Below are positions 1 through 11,241 of a DNA stretch of 64,000 bases, piece after piece. Under the pieces are notes generated by a model. It saw nothing but the letters and a program-made list of their open reading frames with translations, searched no databases and was not told where the DNA came from. Position numbers and translations under genes: made by a program. Each line of letters starts with the position of its first letter. Position 1 is the first letter of the stretch. The DNA is from Crotalaria pallida. Taxonomy: Eukaryota > Streptophyta > Magnoliopsida > Fabales > Fabaceae. The stretch is from NCBI GenBank assembly GCA_037953625.1, contig CM075650.1, positions 145,109,206 to 145,173,205 on the forward strand, written 5' to 3'.

Positions 1-172
1 TATTACAGATAAACTGTGGTGGAGCATGACTATAAATGTGGGGAGACAATGTTTAATGAAAACTTGATAAATTATTTTGCTCTTATTCCAACATGAGATT
101 GAATTGAATTGTGTTGTGGTAATACTAGCTTTTCTTCGTAAAAGGAATTCATTGTCCAAGGTAAGCTTCTGA

Positions 173-445
173 CTCTCTCCCGTCTTATTTATAAGACCTT
201 TTTGAGGTTTTTTACTCCTACCAAGGAGAATGAATAAATTTGTTAGTGACATTGAAAATGTGAAAATTTGATATACTTTTTCAAAACTAACCCTATAATT
301 ATTATTGGATTTCTAAAAAGTGTTAACTTTATAGAGATGCTAGTAAAAATAAGTAATTAAATGCTATTGAAAATTGAAAAGGGGTATTATAAATAGGATC
401 AAAATAAAAACTCCAAAATGGTTTTATAAATAAGACCAGAGGGAG
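173..445. mobile_element. Stowaway-like MITE, family A
   Basis: About 273 bp. The right end is the classic GGAGGGAG-type terminus followed by TA; the left end (CTCTCTCCCGTC) is slightly decayed. The interior matches the element at 20134-20407 and the outer element at 2657-3203, sharing the GTTAGTGACATTGAAAATGTG and CCCTATAATTATTATTG blocks. It is flanked on both sides by a ~50-bp direct repeat (121-170 and 451-497). TA duplication and CTCCCTC ends place it with Tc1/mariner-derived Stowaway MITEs. Confidence 0.75.
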
Positions 446-848
446 TATATAGTAATACTAGCTTTTCTTCATAAAAGGAATTCATTGGCCAAGGTAGTAA
501 GTTTCGAGCTTGAGTCTCACCGGCAACTATTATAGAGCCTAACCACTAAGGAAAAGTAACCTAACATGCTTGATATAGCTATTAGAAAATATATACCTTG
601 TTTAAATTCTCAAGGGGAGCATATGCAACCTCCATCTCTGCATATGAAGTTTTTTTATCTCATTTATTTTCATCTATGACCAACTACACCAAGTTAAATA
701 AACCTATCATGAAAACAAGATGTCTAATATTTCCTAATTCTTGTCCTTATTATAAATTAATTTTAATTAAAACACAATAAATGATTTATATTATTTTTTT
801 TTTAAAAAAAAACTATAGTTTTATATTGATTTATTTTAAAAAAAAATA

Positions 849-1214
849 AATCGGGGTTGCTGCGGTGGATGAGTGGGCATACCAGACAAGATCGGATTAG
901 AAATGAGTATATTCGAGAAAAAGTCGGGGTTGCTCCTATTGTTGAAAAAATGGTTGAATCTCGTCTTAGGTGGTTTGGGCATGTGTGGAGGAGACCGGTG
1001 GAAGCCCCGGTTAGGAGGGTAGACCAAATGGAGGGTACTACAAGGGCTAGAGGAAGAGGAAGACCTAGAAAAACTATAGGCGAAACAATTGAGAAGGATA
1101 TGACAATCAATGCCTTATCAAAAGACATAATTTATGTTAGGCCTTTATGACGTCGTTTGATCCATGTAGCCGACCCCACCTAGTGGGACAAAGGCTTAGT
1201 TGTTGTTGTTGTTA
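849..1214 (+). mobile_element. 5'-truncated LINE tail (RTE type)
   Basis: The reading frame at 857-1150 encodes the C-terminal end of a non-LTR reverse transcriptase ORF, with the common plant motifs RLRWFGHVWRRP and GRGRPRKT. It is followed by the short 3' UTR ending in a (TTG)n tail at 1200-1214, as expected for plant RTE-clade LINEs. All upstream parts (endonuclease, reverse transcriptase) are missing. The equivalent place in unit 2 (about 3600) lacks it, so it inserted after, or was lost from one copy since, the tandem duplication. About 28 bases present in unit 2 are missing at the insertion site. Confidence 0.8.
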
Positions 1215-1235
1215 TATCATACTATTAGAATATAC

Positions 1236-1516
1236 TCCCTCTGGCTCGAATTATTAGCAAATTCAACCACTTTTACGCTTGTTAAGGAGGTTAGTTGATT
1301 GTATTTAATTTTCTCAAATTTATAAAAAATAGAGGTATTTTAGGAAAGTAGTATCGAGAATGAAACAAAAATTAATTAAGATTACAATTTTCTAGAGATG
1401 TTTTAGGAAAGTGACATTGGGAATGAAACAAAATTTAATAAAGTTAGTTGATTTTGCTTATATTTTAAACCAAGAGAATGATGTTTTTTGTTGCTTATAA
1501 TTTGAGCCGGAGGGAG
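1236..1516. mobile_element. Stowaway-like MITE, family B
   Basis: 281 bp bounded by TA on both sides. The inverted ends run CTCCCTCTGGCTCGAATTAT / GAGCCGGAGGGAG. The interior has the repeated TGGGAATGAAACAAAA-type block. Unit 2 shows an uninterrupted version of the target (near 3650), which supports a recent insertion. A copy in the opposite orientation lies at 2258. Confidence 0.85.
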
Positions 1517-2257
1517 TATAGTACAATAATTGATAATATTTGGACTAATAAACTTTAATTTATTCCCATTATTTAGGTACAATTTTTTTTCGATTGGTTA
1601 TTTGTTAATAAATGACAAAAAAAGTAAAACTAGTTAATAATACCCGACAAATATGACAAAAAAAATGTTTCTTAAATATTATAAAATGACTTATAAAATA
1701 CTGTCAAAACATTCTTGAATATGATTTATGATAAGGATGAGAATGAATAATTAAGATTTAAAAAGTTGATTTTTTTTAACATCAATCCAAGCTAAATGCA
1801 GAGGATAAATTCTTAAAATAGATTTGGGTCAAGAAAAAGAAAGACAAATTGGTTAAAAAGTGATTTTTGTGCTCTGCACAACTCAAATCCACATGGCCAT
1901 ATATTGATTAGTTTATTGTGAAAATAAAATAAAATAGAGAAACGTGGTAATAATTATATATGGAATAAAAGGAGTTCAGATGCATTTAAGTTAGCCGTAG
2001 CATTTGAATAGCATCCCAACAAACATAGCTAGCTAAAGTTCCCCACCTTTCTGTCTTCTACTCTCTCTTTATAACACACAGTCACGCTATCCATGTATAG
2101 GAAAGTTTTTGCAGGGTATTACAGATAAACCGTGGCGGAGCATGACTATAAATGTGGGGAGACAATGTTTAATGAAAACTTGATAAAGAAATTATTTTGC
2201 TCTTATTCCAACATGAGATTGAATTGAATTATGTTGTGGTAATACTAGCTTTTCTTA

Positions 2258-2542
2258 CTCCCTTCGGCTCGAATTATAAGCAACAAAAAACATACTACTA
2301 TTGGTTTAAAATATAAGCAAAACTAACTAATTTTATTAAATTTTGTTTCATTCCCAATGCCACTTTCCTAAAACATCTCTAGAAAATTGTAATCTTAATT
2401 AATTTTTGTTTCATTCCCAATACTACTTTCCAAAAATACCTATATTTTTTTTTATAAATTTGAGAAAATTAAATACAATCAACTAACCTCCTTAATAAGC
2501 GTAAACGTGGTTAGAATTGCTTATAATTCGAGTTGGAGGGAG
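2258..2542. mobile_element. Stowaway-like MITE, family B (inverted copy)
   Basis: 285 bp, TA-flanked. Its ends read CTCCCTTCGGCTCGAATTAT and GAGTTGGAGGGAG. It is the reverse-orientation relative of 1236-1516. It interrupts the AATACTAGCTTTTCTT block that is intact at 121 in unit 1, giving an empty site for comparison. Confidence 0.85.
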
Positions 2543-2656
2543 TATATCTTAGGTCCGGGGTTCATAAAAGAAATTTATTGCCCAAGGTAAGCTTCTTATG
2601 CAGTAATACTAGCTTTTCTTTGTAAAAGGAATTCATTGTCCAAGGTAAGCTTCTGA

Positions 2657-3203
2657 CTCTCTCCCGTCCTATTTATAAGACCATTTTGAGGTTTTTCACA
2701 CCCACCAAGGAGAGTGAATAAATTTGTTAGTGACATTGGAAATGTGAAAATTTGATACTCCCTCCGGTCTCATATATAAGCCAAAATAACTAATTTTGCA
2801 AGTATTAAAAAAGTTAGTTGATTGTATTTAATTTTTTTGAGTTCACAGAAGAGATAGACCATTTTAGAAAAGATGTATTGGGAATGAAACAAAAATTAAA
2901 TGATACAACCACTTTGTTGAGATATTTTAGGAATAAATGTATTGGAAATAGAAAGTTAGTTAAATTTTGCTTATATTTAAGACCATAAATAAGATGTTTT
3001 TAGTTTCTTATATTCGAGACCGGAGGGAGTATACTTTTTCAAAACTACCCCTATAATTATTGTTGGATTTCTAAAAAGTGTTAACTTTATAGAGATGCTA
3101 GTGGAAAGAAGTAATTAAATGTTATTGAAAATTGAAAATGGATCTTATAAATAGGTCCAAAATAAAATCTCCAAAAAGGTCTTATAAATAGGACCGGAGG
3201 GAG
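2657..3203. mobile_element. Stowaway-like MITE, family A, with a MITE inside
   Basis: The unit 2 counterpart of 173-445. The outer ends match (CTCTCTCCCGTCC and CCGGAGGGAG). It is longer only because a second MITE (2758-3029) inserted into it. Removing that insert restores collinearity with unit 1. Confidence 0.8.
2758..3029. mobile_element. Stowaway-like MITE, family C, nested
   Basis: 272 bp, bounded by TA, with ends CTCCCTCCGGTCTCATATATAAG and its inverse ending CCGGAGGGAG. It is inserted into the family A MITE at a TATA site. The undisturbed site is seen in unit 1 near 268-275 (TTTGATATAC), direct evidence that it arrived after the tandem duplication. Confidence 0.85.
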
Positions 3204-4033
3204 TATACAGTAATACTAGCTTTTCTTCATAAAAGGAATTCATTGGCCAAGGTAGTAAGTTTCGAGCTTGAGTCTCACCAGCAACTATTATAGAGCCTAG
3301 CCACTAAGGAAAAGTAACCTAACATGCTTGATATAGCTATTAGAAAATATATGTTGTTTAAATTCTAAGGGGAGCATATGCGACCTCCATCTCTGCATAT
3401 GAAGTTTTTTTTATCTCATTTATTTTCATCTATGACCAACTACACCAAGTTAAATAAACCTAGCATGAAAACAAGATGTCTAACATTTCCTAATGCTGGT
3501 CCTTATTATAAATCAATTTTAATTAAAACACAATGAATGATTTATATTGATTTTTTTAAAAAAAAAACTATAGTTTTATATTGATTTATTTTAAAAAAAA
3601 CTATAATTTTACATTTTTATTCTTATTTCCTACTATTAGAATAGAATATATAGTACAATAATTGATAATATTTGGACTAATAAACTTTAATTTATTCCCA
3701 TTATATCTAGGTACAATTTTGTTTTTCGATTGGTTATTTGTTAATAAATGAAAAAAAAGTAAAACTAGTTAATAATGCCCGACAAATATGACAAATTTTT
3801 TTTTAAATATTATAAAATGACTTATAAAATACTATCAAAACATTATTGAACATGATTTATGATAAGGATGAGAATGAATAATTAAGATTTAAAAAGTTGA
3901 TTTTTTTTAACATCAATCCAAGCTAAATGCAGAGAATAAATTCTTAAAATAGATTTGGGTCAAGAAAAGAAAAGACAAATTGGTTAAAAAGTGATTTTTG
4001 TCTCTGCACAACTCAAATCCACATGGCCATATA

Positions 4034-4326
4034 CTCCCTCCGATCCTATATAGGTCACATTCTAGAAAGTTTTCTTGGTCCTAATTATAAGTCACTTTAT
4101 ATTTTCAATGCATCATTTATTGATTTTTCTCTTTTTTGCCCTTATTAAATGCTTTGACGATCTATGTGTTTTTTGTTGTTCATTAATGAGTGTGAATTTT
4201 CCAAGAAAAGTTAAGGGGGTGAAATTATATTGTTACAATATATTCTCATAGAATTCATAAAACCAACAACTTTCCTTGGTATGTGTAATTCAGTTAAGTA
4301 TGCTCTATAATAAGGATTAGAGGGAG
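4034..4326. mobile_element. Stowaway-like MITE, family D
   Basis: 293 bp, flanked by TA, with ends CTCCCTCCGATCCTATA and TAAGGATTAGAGGGAG. The empty site is seen in unit 1 at about 1890-1910 (CCATATATTGATTAG). The interior shows no relation to families A-C by eye. Confidence 0.85.
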
Positions 4327-4704
4327 TATTGATTAGTTCATTGCAAAAATAAAATAAAATAGAGAAACGTGGTAATAATCAATCATATATGGAATAAAAG
4401 GAGTTCAGATGCATTTAAGTTAGCCGTAGCATTTGAATATCATCCCAACAAACATAGCAAGCTAAAGTTCCCCACCTTTCTGTCTTCTACTCTCTCTTTA
4501 TAACAACTCACACACAGTCACGCTATCGCCATATATAGGAATGAAGGTGATATTGAAGGAATAAGTAAGTGATAGACATATATAGGAAAGCAAGACACAC
4601 GGAAGAGATACGAATCACTGTCTTTTACAAAAGAAGAAGAAGATACGAATCACTCCCCCGCTCCTAAAATATAAACACCTCTCCAATGACGAATCACTCA
4701 TACC

Positions 4705-6483
4705 CTCCCTTCTCTGCAGCATTTGGACCTCTCCGATAACCGCTTCGACGGCCCCATTCCGAGCTTGACCAACCTTCGCCAGCTCAGGATGCTCGATTTG
4801 CATTCCAATCAGCTCTTGGCTGACATTGGCGACGTTATTTCGTTGCTGCCCAATCTGGAGCTTGTCGATTTGAGCAGTAATCGGTTCTATGGAGATCTTG
4901 AACTTTCGGTGGAGAATGTTTCAGGGTTGGCCAGCACTATCGAGTTTTTGAATTTGAGTAACAACGGTTTGAGTGGCGGTTTTTTTGGGGAAGATTCGAT
5001 GAAGCTGTTTCGCAATTTGCAAACTCTGGATTTGAGTGATAATTTGCTCAGAGGAAAGCTTCCTACCTTCAAGGCATTGTCGAACTTGAGGACTCTGAGG
5101 CTAGGGCGTAATTTGTTGTTTGGGTCTGTACCAGAGGAGTTGTTGCTAAGTTCGATGTCGTTGGTTGAATTAGATCTTGGAGGAAATGGGTTTATTGGTA
5201 AATATCTTTTTAATTTCCTTTTTAGCTTTGACTTGTTTACTTATTACCGAGAAGAATTCAGTTTCGTAGGGATTCCTTATGTCGTGTTTGACCCTTGATG
5301 TTAGATAATTATATGAATGATAATCTAAGTGCTGATCAAGTGAGTGTGGAACAATATTTTAGTGATTACTAACTAGTGGAGCTTTGATCTATATTTATCT
5401 ATTCCCTTCTACATTTTTAGCTTTTTTCTTTTCATGTTTTGTCATGATTGAATTATCACTTTAAAGTTCTACCAGCTAAATTTTCATCATGCCCTTTTAA
5501 TTAAGTAATGATTATTGCATCAAGGGTTTATTTGACGATTAACGTGTTAATAAAGTATTTCAAATTTTATCAAATTTTAATAAAGTAGTCCATTAATAAT
5601 ATCTTTGTTTGTTTACAGGCTCAATTGCTTTTATCAACTCTACAACATTGGATATGTTGAATCTTTCATCAAATGGTTTATCAGGCCCTTTGCCAAGATC
5701 CTTGAGCAGGTCTACGGTGGTGGACTTGAGCAGGAATATGTTTTCTGGTGATAAGAACTGGGAAGACACATTGGAGTTTATTTATCTTAGTTCAAACAAG
5801 CTATCAGGATCCTTGCCTCCCGTTTTAGGGATTTATTCAAAATTGCTTGTGGTTGACTTAAGTTTAAATGCACTTAGTGGCTCCATTCCGGGTAGTTTAG
5901 TTGCTTTGTCCTCATTGGCAGAGCTGAATCTTTCTGGTAATCAATTTACAGGGCCACTTCCACTTCAAATATCAGGGACAAGCGAGTTACTACTTTCACC
6001 TCCAATGGAATTTCTTGATGCGTCTAATAACTCTTTAGAAGGTGACTTGCCTTCTGATATAGGTAAGATGGCTTTGCTCAAATTGCTGAATTTCGCAAGG
6101 AATGGCTTTTCCAAAGAGCTGCCAAATGAATTGAGCAAACTTATTTATTTGGAGTTCCTTGATTTGGCCAACAATAAATTTGTTGGAAAAATCTCGGATA
6201 AGCTCTCACCCAACTTAACTGTGTTTAAAGTGTCCAATAATGATCTCTCTGTTCGTATTCCTAAAAATTTGAAGCGATTCCCCACCTCATCATTTCGCCC
6301 TGGGAATGAAAAGCTAAACTTACCCAATAATTCCCCTTTAACTTCTGATAACATTCCACAATTAAAGGGAAACATCGTAGTTCAAAGGGTAATAGCAGGA
6401 TAGCACTAATTCTTGTTTCTATGGGAGTTGTTGTAATGATTTTGATTTCTAATATTATAAGATGGTTTTACTTTTATTTTTGA
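4705..6483 (+). pseudogene. LRR receptor-like kinase gene relic (no N-terminus, no kinase)
   Basis: Exon 1 (about 4705-5197) and exon 2 (5619 to about 6360) encode about 14 leucine-rich repeats of the plant extracellular type (LDLSxNxFxGxIP). They are separated by a 421-bp GT-AG intron (5198-5618) that splits a glycine codon. The pattern resembles the plant LRR receptor kinases with weak or inactive kinases (the At5g10020/GHR1 type). The family assignment is from memory. The frame is lost near 6360. The sequence then continues in another frame with a basic stretch and a hydrophobic segment (about 6398-6459, IALILVSMGVVVMILI) that fits the expected transmembrane helix, and stops at 6481-6483. 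There is no signal peptide and no kinase. The left edge abuts unrelated repeat DNA. A copy truncated at both ends, almost certainly not functional. Confidence 0.8.
5198..5618 (+). other. Intron of the LRR relic
   Basis: Starts GTAAATAT and ends TTTACAG. Removing it joins the split Gly codon and keeps the LRR frame open. It shows the copy arose from genomic DNA rather than from a spliced transcript. Confidence 0.8.
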
Positions 6484-6518
6484 GATTGTACAATGTTAAG
6501 CACTTTAATATTTGGGAA

Positions 6519-6578
6519 ATGCTGCATAGCAACGGTGACGTACCTTCTTACCAAGGCGAACCGGCATCGCTATCAAAG
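6519..6578 (+). other. Possible short exon (host gene fragment)
   Basis: A 60-base open stretch starting at an ATG and ending CAAAG before GTAAAT, a good splice donor. It has higher GC than its surroundings. It would join in frame to a 64-base stretch at 19469-19532, across an intron now filled by the Mutator-like element. The protein is not recognised. This could be chance. The stretch 6579-6815 shows only AT-rich non-coding DNA. Confidence 0.25.
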
Positions 6579-7542
6579 GTAAATCTTCTACTTTAATTTT
6601 AGGGATGGGTTTTGAATTTTAATTTTAGGAATTATTGTTCTGAATTTGTATTTTAGGGATTAGGTTATGAAATTATGATTTGTTTTGTGATTTGATTAAT
6701 CAAACTCTTAATTAATTGATTAATTGGGTTTCATATCTGAGCAAGTTTCCGTGTCGATTTTTGATCTTGTATTCTTGTTCTTGCTGGATCTGTTAGCTAC
6801 TACTTAAAACTAAAAGGCTTAATTACATAATTGGTCATTTATCTTATTTATTAGATTCATTTTGGTCCTTTATCTTTTTTTTGCAATTTACTGATCCTTT
6901 ATCTTTTTTTTAAAGTCCACATATATCCTTCTGTTTATGGTTGTTAAAAACTTAACGGGCAGAGATGATGTTCATATTTTTGTGGGTCTCCCTTTCTTCT
7001 TGTTCTTCACTATGTCTACTAATCACCGACAACAATGTCCTCTTCTTACCCCAACTGTCTTCATCTTCTTAGAAAATCTCCTTCATAATCAAAATCATTT
7101 TTCAAAAACAAACTCTTTAATCCCCTCCCAAGAGTTGACTAGCACCTAAAAAGGCGTCACGATAAGAACCTCGCGCGACAGCACCAACAACAAGATCTGC
7201 TTCTCTCAAAGTGGTGGTGCCTGGCGTAGCCTCGAAGCAACACCTTTGTTTCTGTGACATGAAACCAAGTCTCAAATTGTCAATTTTTCGGTATTACTAT
7301 ATGTCTCAAATTTAAAGTCCCCTTTCCGAGTTTCTAAGATTTGGCAACAAATAGTACTTCGGTGATTTTGAAGTTTGAGTCTTTAGCTTTTGAAGCTCTC
7401 AGATTTTGGATTTTATTGATCCTGATATTCGTGTCTTGGAGGGTATACCGGGTTTTATCAAAATGAGCAAACATCTGTTCTTGAAGCATTCAATCGCACT
7501 TGTCACCATTATGGTATCTATTTGCACACTATTGATGGTAAT

Positions 7543-10020
7543 TGTGACACCCTAAGTTTTATTATACGATTAAACAAAGATTTTATGAGTTTTCTTTGCT
7601 TAATTAATTTCTAACTCCATTATCAGAGTGGGGAAGCCTAAATTCATTATTAAAATAGTGGTCTAGAATTTTTCTTTTCCTAACTTTTACAAACAAAGGG
7701 GTACACATGTGGAATTACTTAATTACCCTTATTTAGAAAATATATTTAGTAGTATTTAGTTATAGAAAATTTTTAGGAAAAATCCGACAGAGTCTCCTCT
7801 GTTTATCGGATATTTTCCATATTTCTTGAAAACCTGCTACCTGCGTGAAAGTTAAAAATACATTTTCCAGTTCAGTTCCTTTTACTTATGTGCGGTGCTA
7901 GGGTGTTTCCCCAGCTCATTCTATAGCCCCGCACTCATTTAGTTTTGCAACATTACATAGGTATTATTTACAACAAAAATATGCACGGAACGTCCCCGTC
8001 ATAGCGGAGGAAATCCGGCCCAAAGGTGCTCACACATTGCACCACAAAAATATACTAAGTCATAAGGAAAGTTTAAACTAAGTTTTTATATAAAATCTCA
8101 AAATAACTAAATCCAAAACTAGTAGAATAAAAGTATGAACCACTACTCTCCCTAGTTGGGAGAGTGATCCTGCTCAGCTGGGACCTCGGAATCTAACTCT
8201 GAACCTGAAAAATGGGCGTAAGGGGTGAGAAATCCACGAACCCAGAAATGTCATTTTAAAGAGGCATAAGAACAATTAAGGCATGCAACAATCAATTCAT
8301 ACACATACATAAATCATGCTTCATTGCATACCTTATTGGTTCGAAATTAAATCATATATATATATCAATGATAAACACTCTTGGTTTTTCTTCAACTTTA
8401 AACATGACTTTTACTTTCACAAGCTTTTAACTTTTGTATCTTAAATTTGCTTGCATTATGAATTCCATTAGGTATTCTTGCTGCACAATTGGTTAGGATG
8501 GTATCTTCACCCAATAGGACTTCTTCTCACTCAGGACTTCTTGACCCATAAGACCTTTCCCTCGTTAGGGCATTTTCTTTATTTTCTTTTCTTCACTCTC
8601 TTTCATATATTCTCATTTATTCATATTTCATGATTATATTTGGTAATGCAGCTATTAATCATCGCATAGGATCCACGTAACCTAACGAGCCTTTGATCTT
8701 ATGGGGATTTTTCCTGAGCGAGCTTTGTACCTATTGGGGCTAATTCGGGCCTACTTTGCTAGTAGGACCCTGTCCTAACCGTGTGCACCTAATGGGTGTG
8801 GATCCCAAAACGCGATTAATAGCTGCAGACCTTCTTATTTTTTTTCCTTACTTTGCATTACCACTTTATTTCTTTCATTTCTCATACTCATAATTTGCAA
8901 AGTAACACTTCTCATTTCCAATTCATATAAACTTTTCAAAACATCTCATTTTTTTACTTGAAGTTACATAATTACATATTTACTAACATAAACAATTTCT
9001 TACTCCTTATTCTCATAAATTCCTTTTTCAACTTATTACTTACAATGTCCATAAATTCCTCAACTAATTGCAAGGTAAACAACTAATACAAAACAAACCA
9101 CAAATACAACTAATAATCATGCTTATTTCATGTAGCAAATAGGGTCAAGCAATTTCATGAACAATAACATATATATTAAAGAGAGAAAATCATATTATCT
9201 AACCCTAAACTTAATCATAATTATACACACCCAAAATTCAACTCCCAAGCCCATGAATCAACCCCCTTACCTTGATTTTGAAGATTAAAGATAGAAAATA
9301 CCAATTTGAGCTAAAACCCTCTTGCTGGATGAGAGAGAAAAACGTGGAGAGAGGGAGAGAGAGAGCTTCCAATCCTTGATCTTGAGAGATTGATAAAAGA
9401 TTAAAGGTTTGTGGGTGATGAGGATTGATTTTTAGTGATTATTCATGGGTTTAAGTGATGATTTGAAGGTGAAATCATGGAGAGAAGTTCGACCCCTAGT
9501 AGAGAGAGAAAGCCATAGAAGAATGTGTGAAGAAGAAGGCCAAAACGCTGTTTTATGGGCTGAAAAACTCGACTTAATCGATTAATACTCGATTAAAATG
9601 GCAGTTAATCGATTAATACTCGATTAACCACTGCTAATTGCCTTTTCTATTTTTCTTCTATTTTCATCGTGTTTTCAAATCACCATAACTTCTTCGTTAA
9701 CCGTCGGATCTTGCTCAAATTTTAAAGCAAGGTTCCTAAAAATCCATACTCCATATCCAACGGTGGAAATCTTGATTGGAGTTGTAATTATTTAATTACA
9801 ATTTTCCAAACTAGGATTGTTGGAAAGGTGATTTAACTTAGCTAAAATTGCACTTTTTAACCCGATTCAATTCCGATTTCGATTCTCCCCTTTCTAACTC
9901 CTTTCTAACACCTCACATACTCGTTGGATTAATTATCTTAATTTTTATTAATTAACTCTAATATATTTTGATAACAATTAATTAAATAAATTAACTGGAA
10001 ATTAAATTGAGGACGTTACA
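7543..10020 (-). repeat. 3' LTR of the gypsy element
   Basis: 2478 bp. On the minus strand it starts TGTAACGTCCTC and ends GGTGTCACA. Near-identical to 15705-18197. It contains a 31-bp tandem duplication with two 12-bp palindromes TTAATCGATTAA (9574-9585 and 9605-9616) and a short TA microsatellite near 8352. No protein-coding potential. Confidence 0.92.
9574..9616. promoter_or_regulatory. Paired 12-bp palindromes in the gypsy LTR (31-bp period)
   Basis: TTAATCGATTAA occurs twice, start to start 31 bp, each followed by TACTCGATTAA. The same pair lies at 17751-17793 in the other LTR. On the minus strand it is about 410 bp into the LTR, so probably in U3. The function is unknown. It belongs with the paired palindromes of the other LTR families in this window. 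Confidence 0.6.
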
Positions 10021-10034
10021 ATCCTCTCCCACTT
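10021..10034 (-). other. Polypurine tract, gypsy element
   Basis: On the minus strand AAGTGGGAGAGGAT sits directly before the 3' LTR start. This is the expected position and composition of the plus-strand primer. Confidence 0.75.
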
Positions 10035-10059
10035 ACCAGAATTTCGTCCCCGAAATTCG

Positions 10060-11241
10060 CTAGGTGTTGAATAATTGTGGATATGACTCCCTCATTTTGT
10101 CCTCTAGCTCCCACGTAGCTTCTTCAACATTATTGCGATGCCAAATAACCTTTACCAAAGGAATCTGTTTGCCTCGAAGTTGCTTAATCCGACGATCTTC
10201 AATCCGAATGGGATGGATTTCAAAAGTCAGATTTTCTTTCAAAGGTACATTATCCACATCGATTATATGCGAAGGGTCATGCACGTACTTCCGAAGTTGT
10301 GATACATGGAATACGTCATGCAACTTAGCTAGATGAGGAGGCAATGCAATTCGATACGCCAAAGGTCCAACCTTCTCAATTATCTGGTAGGGACCAATAA
10401 ACCTGGGAGAGAGCTTCCGGTACTTGATTGCACGACCGATACCGGTGGTAGGACTTACCCTTAAGAACACATGATCACCACTATCGAATTCCAAGGGCCG
10501 TCTACGCTTATCTGCATAGCTCTTTTGGCGATCCTGAGATGCCTTCATCTTTTGCTGAATCATTTTGATCTTTTCTGTGGTTTCTTGCACAATGTCTGGA
10601 CCAAGGAGCAGATTTTCACCGATTTGGAACCAGCACAGTGGAGTCCGGCATTTTCTGCCATAGAGAGCTTCAAAAGGAGCCATCCCAATACTGGAATGGA
10701 AGCTGTTGTTATAAGTAAACTCAATTAGTGGCAGAAGATGTTCCCAACTATCTGATTGCTCAATAACGCAAGTCCTTAGCAAATCCTCCAATGATTGAAT
10801 GGTGCGCTCTGTTTGCCCATCCTTTTGGGGATGATATGCTGTGCTGAACTTGAGTTTTGTGCCCAAAGCCTGTTGAAGACTTTGCCAAAAACGAGAGAGG
10901 AATCTGGAATCACGGTCAGAGATAATACTTGAAGGGATTCCATGTAATCTCACAATATTTTGAATGTATAGCTGTGTCAACTTCTTCATACTATACTTCA
11001 TATTCATCGGAATAAAGTGAGCACATTTGGTAAGTCGATCGACTACTACCCAGATAGCTTCATAGCCGGAAGGGGTTCTTGGAAGACCAGATACAAAATC
11101 CATAGAGATGCTATCCCATTTCCACTCGGGAATCTCTAAAGGCCTTAACAAGCCTCCGGGCTTTTGGTGTTCAATCTTGGCCTTTTGGCATACTAGGCAG
11201 TGGGATACAAAATCTGCAATCGCCTTCTTCCAGGCCACCAA
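10060..11241 (-). pseudogene. Gypsy integrase with chromodomain-like end (3' part of pol)
   Basis: About 393 codons. From the N-terminus: the second half of the HHCC zinc-binding region (CLVCQKAK), the catalytic core with the three expected acidic residues (MDFV, ISDRD, and QTER after HPQ), the GPY-type segment (FIGPYQIIEKVGPLAYRIALP), and a C-terminal chromodomain-like stretch. It catalyses insertion of the cDNA, and the chromodomain of this branch is known to guide insertion into heterochromatin. The zinc-binding region is cut in two by a frameshift at about 11235: the upstream half continues in another frame. It cannot be made as part of an intact polyprotein. Confidence 0.9.

Larger units (their letters stand above)
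1..2116. repeat. Tandem duplication, unit 1 (about 2.1 kb)
   Basis: This block and the next are two head-to-tail copies of the same segment. The first bases of the window recur at 2117 with a few substitutions. The order of landmarks is the same in both: the GGAATTCATTG block, the block near 600/3380, the AATTGATAATATTTGG block near 1530/3660, and the stretch before 2100/4530. Unit 1 holds a MITE, a LINE tail and a second MITE, and is uninterrupted at sites where unit 2 has other MITEs. The last 60 bases contain a TTTATAA box, so the unit may carry a promoter. That is inference. The left edge of unit 1 coincides with the window start and may extend further. Confidence 0.85.
2117..4535. repeat. 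Tandem duplication, unit 2
   Basis: Second copy of the 2.1-kb segment, about 300 bases longer than unit 1 because it carries different insertions (MITEs at 2258, 2758 and 4034) and lacks the LINE tail. It runs into the truncated LRR receptor relic at about 4705. Its end has TATA-like stretches (CTTTATAA near 4497, CATATATAGG near 4531). The segment 4536-4704 after it is not matched in unit 1 and shows no gene. Confidence 0.85.

Noticed and set aside
1..4535. LTR pair around 1-2116 and 2117-4535
   Set aside because: The two units are directly adjacent with no internal region, no TG...CA ends and no primer site, so it is a tandem duplication.
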